29,969 nucleotides of DNA from Clostridia bacterium (GTDB lineage: Bacteria; Bacillota; Clostridia; Christensenellales; Borkfalkiaceae), in assembly GCA_900769565.1 (NCBI GenBank), contig CAAGHC010000077.1, positions 1 through 29,969 on the forward strand. The letters run 5' to 3'. Positions 24,773 through 29,969 of this stretch are shown in pieces. How positions within the stretch are numbered: position 1 is the first letter of the stretch; every line of letters begins with the position of its first letter. The notes beneath the pieces are model-generated. The model saw only the letters and a program-made list of their open reading frames with translations. It searched no databases and had not been told where the DNA came from. Made by a program: the position numbers and the translations under genes.

Positions 24773-25855
24773 TTATTTAGTAATTGTTACCCTTTCTAAA
24801 GCTCTTGGTTTGTCAGGGTTATTCCCTAATGCACAAGAAATTTTACAAGCAAGCATTTGAGCAAAGATTGCGAATGCAAACATTGTAAATTCTTCAGGTA
24901 GGCTAAAATTCAAAAGCGCGTCGTTACATTTACTGAACTTATTAGTCAGTAATAAATCATTAGTAACCAAAAGCACGGGGGCTTTTAGTGATAACATCTT
25001 TTCAACACACTTAATTTGGTCTGCTCTAACTATATTTTGAAGTTCTGCATCACCGTCGTTTTTTGCACAATAAATAATAACGGGCGTTTCTTCGTTTACC
25101 ATCGCCATAGGTCCGTGATAAAAATCACTTCCTGCATAACCTTTCATTTGAATATAACAAGTTTCTTGCAATTTTAACGACGCCTCAAGCGCTATCGGAT
25201 AAGTGATACCACGTGAAAGAATAAAGCCACTCTTCATGTCCTTAAATATGTCAGCATATTTTGTGGTTAAAACGTCAATTTGTGGGATAACTTGTTCTAA
25301 ACCCATGCCTAATATTTTAAGTAATTTAATATTATCTTTCTTTTCTGAAAGTTCGCTAGCTAGCCATAACAATACGAATAATTGCGCGCTAAACGATTTA
25401 GTTGCAACGAAAGACTTTTCTTCCCCAGCATTACAGTATAAATGGAATTTTGCCTCTTTTGCTAAAGGGCTATTCGTGTCGTTTGTAACCGCAATAGTAA
25501 TCGCACCCTGTTCATTGCCCTTTTTAACGACCTCTAAAACGTCTTCAGCCTTACCACTTTGACTACAACCGATTACTATACTGTTAGCATAGTTGATTTT
25601 GCCCTTATATAAGGTTAAAACACTAGGGGCAGACAAACCTACTGTATATAGAGAATTTACTTCAAGCACGTACTTAAAAAAGGTAAGTGCGTGGTCACTT
25701 GCGCCACGTGCGGCGGCAACAAAGTTTGTAATTTTGCTTGCCTTAATTTCTTTAACAAGCTTATCCATTACTTCTTTATTAACACTTTGAATATCCGCAA
25801 ATATTCTAGGTGTTTCGCCTATCTCTTTCCACATCAAAGTTTCAGAATATTTCAT
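24773..25855 (-). CDS. SIS-domain sugar isomerase/deaminase (GlmS-isomerase/NagB-II/FrlB-like)
   Basis: A 360-residue protein with two SIS domains (about 35-165 and 205-345), like the isomerase half of GlmS without the glutaminase domain. Visible motifs are AAARGASDHAL, CSQSGKAEDVLEV (phosphosugar Ser loop), TNDTNSPLAKEA, GEEKSFVATKSFSAQ, ILSRGITYPIALEASLKLQETCYI and FYHGPMAMV. The nearest types are NagB-II glucosamine-6-phosphate deaminases and FrlB-like deglycases. Together with the ROK kinase upstream it suggests uptake and phosphorylation of an amino sugar or glycated compound; the substrate is inferred. The ribosome site is a G-rich GGGGGG, and it has its own consensus promoter. Confidence 0.85.
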   Translation of the reverse strand: MKYSETLMWKEIGETPRIFADIQSVNKEVMDKLVKEIKASKITNFVAAARGASDHALTFFKYVLEVNSLYTVGLSAPSVLTLYKGKINYANSIVIGCSQSGKAEDVLEVVKKGNEQGAITIAVTNDTNSPLAKEAKFHLYCNAGEEKSFVATKSFSAQLFVLLWLASELSEKKDNIKLLKILGMGLEQVIPQIDVLTTKYADIFKDMKSGFILSRGITYPIALEASLKLQETCYIQMKGYAGSDFYHGPMAMVNEETPVIIYCAKNDGDAELQNIVRADQIKCVEKMLSLKAPVLLVTNDLLLTNKFSKCNDALLNFSLPEEFTMFAFAIFAQMLACKISCALGNNPDKPRALERVTITK

Positions 25856-25868
25856 AAAATCCCCCCTT

Positions 25869-25884
25869 TGATATTATTATATCA
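25869..25884. promoter_or_regulatory. Candidate operator on the SIS promoter
   Basis: TGATAT-4-ATATCA is a perfect 6-bp-arm inverted repeat that covers the -10 box, a place where a repressor could block transcription. The binding protein is unknown; the divergent AraC regulator nearby is only a guess. Confidence 0.4.
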
Positions 25885-25904
25885 CTACGTAATAACCTTG
25901 TCAA
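25876..25904 (-). promoter_or_regulatory. Consensus internal promoter of the SIS gene
   Basis: Minus-strand TTGACA (25899-25904) and TATAAT (25876-25881), both perfect, with a 17-nt spacer. It lies within the 51-nt gap just after the kinase stop codon. Confidence 0.88.
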
Positions 25905-25906
25905 TA

Positions 25907-27271
25907 TTATTTGTGAATTTCCGGTAACGATGCAGCGGCAATACTTTGTCCCACGCGCTTATTAGATTCATCCGGCATAGTAATATTTATATTTGCAAAT
26001 TCGGGGAACTCTTCTTTTAAAACTTGTTTTGCTCTCTCTACAATAATACTACCACCTTCACCCGAAGTTACTCTACCTAAAATAAGCAAATGTTTTATCT
26101 TATAAAACTCTGAATAGTATGGAATAGCATAGCCAAGATAAGTACCGATATCTTCATAAATTTGCTTTGCCATTTGGTCGTTTTCTTTCATTAAATTTTG
26201 AACGACTTTAAGCCTTTCTGCGGGCGAAGAGTCTTTGTCAAAAACGTAACCGGCTGATTCTGCAAGTTTAATTACACCGTCTTGTGAAAAATATTTAACA
26301 CCACAACCGTAGTCCCCACTCCATTCGTCTATCATGGCAGATTTGTTAAAATCTACGGGTACGAACGCAACTTCACTTAACCAACCGTTAAGCAAACCCT
26401 TATCATTAATATAACCAACAGCCTCACTAGTGCCCATTGCTATACCAAGCACGCTATTATCTTTCAAGTCCATAGCGCCTGCAAGCGCAGTAACGTCACC
26501 GTCGTTAGCAACTTCTAACGGTGCGTTAAACTCTTTAGCAATATCTATATACATAGGTTGAACGTGTTCTTTATAATCTTCTTTTGGAACTTTTAAGAAA
26601 AGCGATGCAACCATTATTTTATTGTTAATATATACGCCTGCACTTGAAACACCTATAGCATCTACCCTAGGCATTTTTGATGCGGCAGTCTTCATTGCCG
26701 TCAAAATTCCGTCGTAATGATAGCGATAGTCAGAATTTGTTTTAGGAAACCAAACGACTTCTTCACTATAAACAACTTTTCCATCAACAACTGCGCTAAC
26801 TTTTCTATCACTTCCACCAGCATCAAAACCTATACGACAACCATCGAGATGCCCACCGATTTTAACGTCGCAATTACGCGCCTTGGGGAAACTATTCTCA
26901 TCACATTTAATAACTTCAAAATTCGTTTCGTATACCGTTTGCATAAAATCTACGTCAAAAGCACGAGCGCCTGAAGAAGTATAATCGGCTTTTATTCTTT
27001 CATAAACGTAGTCGTCGCCACAAATGTAAATTTTGTATCCTCCTACAACCCATAAAATAGATTTTATAATACGTTCTGCTATTCCGTAGTTTTGTTCTTT
27101 TTTGCTATCGCACATAAAAATCGGCAGTTCGTAAACATAATTGTAACCGTCGTTTCTTTCTACACAAATTTTAAGAAGTTTATTCTTTGACAAACTAACT
27201 GCTTTCTTGTAATCTCTTAAAACAACACTAATTGGATTAAAACCTTTATCGTATACGGGAATGAATTTCAT
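25907..27271 (-). CDS. ROK-family sugar kinase with N-terminal extension
   Basis: A 454-residue protein. Its C-terminal 310 residues have an ASKHA/ROK kinase layout: phosphate-1 loop IGFDAGGSDRK (147-157), substrate-site VANDGDVTALAG (254-265) with Asp257 as the likely catalytic base, and GIAMGTSEAVGY (276-287). The usual ROK zinc motif (CxCGxxGC) is absent; only Cys325 of SGDYGCG occurs there. An N-terminal region of about 140 residues precedes the kinase fold and has no motif I can name. Proteins with this same two-part layout occur in other anaerobes as ROK proteins of unknown substrate. It is the first gene of the kinase-SIS-(transporter) group, with AGGAG before the ATG and TATAAT at 27300-27305. 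Confidence 0.8.
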   Translation of the reverse strand: MKFIPVYDKGFNPISVVLRDYKKAVSLSKNKLLKICVERNDGYNYVYELPIFMCDSKKEQNYGIAERIIKSILWVVGGYKIYICGDDYVYERIKADYTSSGARAFDVDFMQTVYETNFEVIKCDENSFPKARNCDVKIGGHLDGCRIGFDAGGSDRKVSAVVDGKVVYSEEVVWFPKTNSDYRYHYDGILTAMKTAASKMPRVDAIGVSSAGVYINNKIMVASLFLKVPKEDYKEHVQPMYIDIAKEFNAPLEVANDGDVTALAGAMDLKDNSVLGIAMGTSEAVGYINDKGLLNGWLSEVAFVPVDFNKSAMIDEWSGDYGCGVKYFSQDGVIKLAESAGYVFDKDSSPAERLKVVQNLMKENDQMAKQIYEDIGTYLGYAIPYYSEFYKIKHLLILGRVTSGEGGSIIVERAKQVLKEEFPEFANINITMPDESNKRVGQSIAAASLPEIHK

Positions 27272-27311
27272 AACTTTTCTCCTATTTTTCGTTAACTACA
27301 TTATATAACAT

Positions 27312-27330
27312 TTAACTTTTTGTAAGTTTA
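27312..27330. promoter_or_regulatory. Inverted repeat in the kinase/AraC divergent region
   Basis: TTAACTT-5-AAGTTTA (6 of 7 positions pair) overlaps the -35 region of the kinase promoter. It could be a regulator site but is short and AT-rich. Confidence 0.3.
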
Positions 27331-27379
27331 TAAAAACAAATAAAGTATTTGCACAAAAAGACACTAATAACGCTTTTAG

Positions 27380-27408
27380 TTGATTTTTTTATAAATTTAA
27401 TGTATTAT
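27380..27408 (+). promoter_or_regulatory. Promoter of the divergent AraC gene
   Basis: TTGATT (27380-27385) and TATTAT (27403-27408) are 17 nt apart. The expected transcription start (about 27415) coincides with the AraC ATG, suggesting a leaderless message. Confidence 0.5.
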
Positions 27409-27414
27409 ATAGTC

Positions 27415-28317
27415 ATGATTAACAAAAACACGACTTTTATTAAAAACAAACTTAACGTTGACGTAAATATTACAGGTGTATATACTGTACATTATTTTAA
27501 GTACGGTAGGAATTTTCGTTACTCCGGTGAAAAACACGATTTTTGGGAAATGGTTTATTTAGATAGTGGCAATGCAACCATTGTTGCTGACGATAAGCAC
27601 ATTTCATTAAAACAAGGTCAAGCATTTTTCCATAAGCCTAACGAACATCATAATATTTATACAGACGACGATTTTGCCAACTCTGCAATTATTACTTTTG
27701 AATGCAAAAGTCGTGCTTTAAAATCCATTGCAGGTAAAATTATCAAACTAAATGAATACGAAAAAAACCTACTTAATGATGTAATACAAGAAACAAAAAT
27801 TAGTTTTTCCGATAAATTAAACGATATTTACTTAAAAAAAATGACCAAACGGAATAATGCCCCGTTTGGTGGTGAACAGATAATAAAAAATTCTATTGAA
27901 TTATTAATTGTTTCGATTATTAGAAACGAGCAGTCGTTAGTATACGTTAACAAAGATTTAGGCGTTAGTGTAAGTTCAAATAAAATTACCGACAAGGTAA
28001 TTGAAATATTAAACGAAAAGCTAGAAAATGCGGAAAAAATTAACCTAGACGAAATTTCATTTAAACTTGGATTTAGTAAAAGTTATATTAAGGCACAATT
28101 CAAGAAAAAAATGGGTGGCTCAATTATTCAATACTTTATCAAACTAAAAATTGACAAAGCAAAGAAATTATTAAGTCAACAAAAATACACTGTTAGCGAA
28201 ATTTCTTATATTCTAGGTTTTAATTCCGTCTACTACTTCAGCAGGCAATTTAAACTACATACGGATATGTCCCCAACCGAATACGTTAACTCAATAAAAG
28301 CAGACAATGTTTTATAA
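27415..28317 (+). CDS. AraC-family regulator with cupin sensor domain
   Basis: A 300-residue protein with an N-terminal AraC-type cupin sensor (about 15-130: WEMVYLDSGNATIV, then LKQGQAFFHKPNEHH) and a C-terminal pair of helix-turn-helices (about 205-298: DEISFKLGFSKSYIKAQFKKK and EISYILGFNSVYYFSRQFKL). It is divergent from the ROK kinase/SIS genes, so it probably controls them in response to a sugar-like signal; this is inference. The ATG at 27415 is used. A longer frame from TTG at 27349, and a Met at 27400, have no ribosome site, and none is seen before 27415 either. A terminator follows the stop codon. Confidence 0.86.
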   Translation: MINKNTTFIKNKLNVDVNITGVYTVHYFKYGRNFRYSGEKHDFWEMVYLDSGNATIVADDKHISLKQGQAFFHKPNEHHNIYTDDDFANSAIITFECKSRALKSIAGKIIKLNEYEKNLLNDVIQETKISFSDKLNDIYLKKMTKRNNAPFGGEQIIKNSIELLIVSIIRNEQSLVYVNKDLGVSVSSNKITDKVIEILNEKLENAEKINLDEISFKLGFSKSYIKAQFKKKMGGSIIQYFIKLKIDKAKKLLSQQKYTVSEISYILGFNSVYYFSRQFKLHTDMSPTEYVNSIKADNVL

Positions 28318-28324
28318 CAAAAAT

Positions 28325-28356
28325 CCATTGAAAATCTTCAATGGCTTTTCTTTTTC
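28325..28356. terminator. Bidirectional terminator between AraC and the ABC transporter operon
   Basis: A perfect 8-bp stem CCATTGAA/TTCAATGG (28325-28332 with 28337-28344), loop AATC, then CTTTTCTTTTTC on plus. The minus strand reads ATTTTTG after the stem. It is 7 nt after the AraC stop and 18 nt from the end of the ATPase gene. Confidence 0.82.
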
Positions 28357-28361
28357 AAGTT

Positions 28362-29240
28362 TTATAAAACTTTTGATAAAAACTCTTGTAATCTTTCGTT
28401 TTTTGGGTTTGAGAAGAATTCTTTCGGCTCTGCCTCTTCTTTTATTACACCGTCGTCAATAAACACAACTCTCGACGCAACTTCCTTTGCAAAACCTATT
28501 TCGTGGGTTACGACTACCATAGTCATACCGTCGTTTGCTAAACTCTTCATAAGCTCTAAAACTTCGCCAACCATTTCGGGGTCAAGCGCGCTAGTAGGCT
28601 CGTCAAACAACATTACGTCCGGTTCCATTGCTAATGCACGAACGATTGCAATTCTTTGCTTTTGCCCACCCGAAAGTGTTGATGGATAAGCATCTTTCTT
28701 ATCTTCAAGCCCTATTCTTTCTAAAAGTTTTAAGGCTTTGTTCTTTGCATCTTCTTTAATTTCTAAAATCGTCTTTTCGATTACTAAAAGAGGTTTCTTT
28801 TTGTCTTTTTTTCTAAAAACGTTACATAAGTTTATAAAGAAGTTTTTAACTTTGATGCTCTTAATTTGCTTTTTGGCAATAGTAACGGGCGCAAGCATTA
28901 TATTTTCGAGCACGGTCAAATTATTAAAAAGATTAAAATGCTGGAATACCATGCCTATTTTTTGACGGTGTACGTTTATATCAACCTTCATATCCGCAAG
29001 GTCTGCACCGTTAAAATAAATGTGTCCACCCGTAGGGTCTTCTAAACAATTAAGACATCTTAAAAAGGTGGATTTACCGCAACCTGAAGGTCCGATTAAT
29101 ACAATCTTTTCACCCTTTTCAATTTTCATGTCAACGCCTTTTAGGACTTCATGGTCACCAAAGCTCTTTTTAAGCCCAACTACGTTAATTATTACGTTTT
29201 CTTCCATGCTAACTAAATTATCTAACATATTATCTTTCAC
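28362..29240 (-). CDS. Polar amino-acid ABC transporter ATPase, with an inserted segment
   Basis: A 292-residue GlnQ/ArtP-type ATPase. Walker A is GPSGCGKST (50-58), the Q-loop is Gln100, the signature LSGGQ is 189-193, Walker B/D-loop DEPTSALD is 213-220 and the H-loop is His246. Family members have about 240-250 residues. This one has roughly 35-40 extra residues at about 124-163, between the Q-loop and the signature, basic and hydrophobic (VKNFFINLCNVF, RKKDKKK). The start is GTG at 29240, with AAGGAG 11 nt upstream, and overlaps the permease by 11 nt; Met5 is an alternative. It energises uptake with the permease. Confidence 0.92.
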   Translation of the reverse strand: MKDNMLDNLVSMEENVIINVVGLKKSFGDHEVLKGVDMKIEKGEKIVLIGPSGCGKSTFLRCLNCLEDPTGGHIYFNGADLADMKVDINVHRQKIGMVFQHFNLFNNLTVLENIMLAPVTIAKKQIKSIKVKNFFINLCNVFRKKDKKKPLLVIEKTILEIKEDAKNKALKLLERIGLEDKKDAYPSTLSGGQKQRIAIVRALAMEPDVMLFDEPTSALDPEMVGEVLELMKSLANDGMTMVVVTHEIGFAKEVASRVVFIDDGVIKEEAEPKEFFSNPKNERLQEFLSKVL

Positions 29241-29922
29241 TTTTCTTAAGTCTCCTTTCCAAAAGTTTAACGCAATACGTAATTATAATTACGAGCACGA
29301 GATATACGATTGCTAATGCCAAATAAGGAATAATATATTCGTAGTTTGCATCACCTATCGCACGGAACGCTTTAGTTAAATCAACTACCGCTATAAAGGA
29401 CAATATTGACGTTTCTTTTATTAAAACGATAAATTCGTTACCAAGCGTTGGTAAAATATTTTTAATCGCTTGGGGAATAACAACCTTCATCATGGCAGAA
29501 GAATAAGTCATACCAAGCGCCCTTGATGCCTCTAATTGTCCCCTATCTACCGATTCAATGCCGGCACGCATAATCTCTGAAATATACGCACCACTATTCA
29601 TACCGAATACAAAAATAGATACGATAACGTTATCTAAATGCAACCCCAACGCGGGCATTAAAACAAAATAACCTACGAGAAGTTGCACAACCATAGGCGT
29701 TCCACGGAAAAACCCCACGTAAACGTCGCTTATGCGATTAAGAACTCTAGGCAATACCTTGTATTTAGGAACTACTCTCGTAATAGCGATTAAAGTACCT
29801 AAAACTATACCAATAAGAAGACCAGCCACGGCGACTTCCACCGTGACTAGTAATCCTTTTAAGACTTCTTTATAACCTTCGTATGAAAAAAATTGTAAAC
29901 AAAAATTATTCCAAGCAGTCAT
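29230..29922 (-). CDS. Polar amino-acid ABC transporter permease
   Basis: A 230-residue HisM/GlnP-type permease with about five transmembrane helices. The cytoplasmic coupling loop is in the middle (ASRALGMTYSSAMMKVVIPQ, about 132-151), followed by ILPTLGNEFIVLIKETS. DVYVGFFRGTPMVVQLLV is the typical polar-amino-acid permease segment. It forms the membrane channel with the ATPase just downstream. It ends in LLERRLKKSER. The substrate is not readable; glutamine, arginine, cystine and similar amino acids are all possible. Confidence 0.92.
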   Translation of the reverse strand: MTAWNNFCLQFFSYEGYKEVLKGLLVTVEVAVAGLLIGIVLGTLIAITRVVPKYKVLPRVLNRISDVYVGFFRGTPMVVQLLVGYFVLMPALGLHLDNVIVSIFVFGMNSGAYISEIMRAGIESVDRGQLEASRALGMTYSSAMMKVVIPQAIKNILPTLGNEFIVLIKETSILSFIAVVDLTKAFRAIGDANYEYIIPYLALAIVYLVLVIIITYCVKLLERRLKKSER

Positions 29923-29927
29923 GATAA

Positions 29928-29969
29928 TTATTCATCCGCTTCAATTTCTTGAGAGAAATACTTTTGAGC
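29928..29969 (-). CDS. Probable amino-acid ABC transporter substrate-binding protein (C-terminal end only)
   Basis: The window edge cuts an open frame that gives 13 residues (AQKYFSQEIEADE) and a TAA, 5 nt before the permease ATG. The charged tail and position fit the lipoprotein binding component that usually precedes the permease, but the 13 residues alone cannot prove it. Confidence 0.5.
   Translation of the reverse strand, partial: AQKYFSQEIEADE

Noticed and set aside
27349..27414. Longer AraC protein starting at TTG 27349
   Set aside because: No ribosome site and the added residues do not look like an AraC N terminus; they overlap the promoter.
1..29969. Mobile element, prophage, CRISPR array or toxin-antitoxin pair
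   Set aside because: No transposase, integrase, repeated spacer array or paired small genes seen. All genes belong to ordinary chromosomal families and the operon spacing is tight.

Overview
The window looks like chromosomal DNA from an AT-rich, spore-forming member of the Clostridia (Firmicutes). Three things support this. First, a mini-RNase III / RlmB / SigH gene string matches the Bacillus mrnC-rlmB-(yacP)-sigH order. Second, there is a very long co-directional block pcrA-ligA-yicC-gmk-rpoZ-priA-def-fmt-rsmB-rlmN-rsgA-rpe. Third, there are sporulation genes: a SigH-type sigma factor, a CwlD-type cortex amidase, and a 26-codon SpoVM-like gene just downstream of rpe, its place in B. subtilis apart from thiN. 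TGA, TAA and TAG all act as stops, so the genetic code is the standard bacterial one. I see no insertion sequence, prophage, CRISPR array or other mobile element.

Layout. Positions 1-4756 (minus strand): mrnC-rlmB-sigH under one sigma-A-type promoter, then cwlD, then an amino-sugar operon in which a GlmU-like acetyltransferase lacking the uridylyltransferase domain sits 4 nt before glmM. Positions 4757-5108: the only gene-free stretch over 300 bases. It holds two divergent promoters, a perfect DnaA box and a partial long palindrome. Positions 5109-6349 (plus): an MTA/SAH nucleosidase and a small four-helix membrane protein. Positions 6396-8042 (minus): an AraC/GyrI-like regulator and a cysteine-rich flavoprotein. 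Positions 8196-8358 (plus): a tRNA-Thr(GGT) unit with its own consensus promoter and terminator. Positions 8364-21930 (minus): the housekeeping block ending in spoVM. Positions 22019-23687 (plus): a short-chain dehydrogenase and a pyridoxamine kinase. Positions 23739-27271 (minus): a ROK-type kinase, a SIS-domain sugar isomerase/deaminase and a DMT-family transporter, with an AraC regulator transcribed divergently. Positions 28362-29969 (minus): a polar amino-acid ABC transporter (the end of a probable binding protein, a permease and an ATPase).

The genes mostly serve core functions: translation start and end processing (Def, Fmt), rRNA modification (RlmB, RlmN, RsmB), ribosome assembly (RsgA), replication restart, repair and ligation (PriA, PcrA, LigA), wall precursor synthesis (GlmM, GlmU-like) and sporulation. 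Several genes often found inside this block in B. subtilis (prpC-prkC, coaBC, remA, thiN, yacP) are absent from it. I did not find a convincing new multi-gene system. The best second looks are the unannotatably short spoVM-like gene, the split GlmU, a 25-bp perfect palindrome on the yicC promoter, and an unusual insertion in the ABC ATPase.
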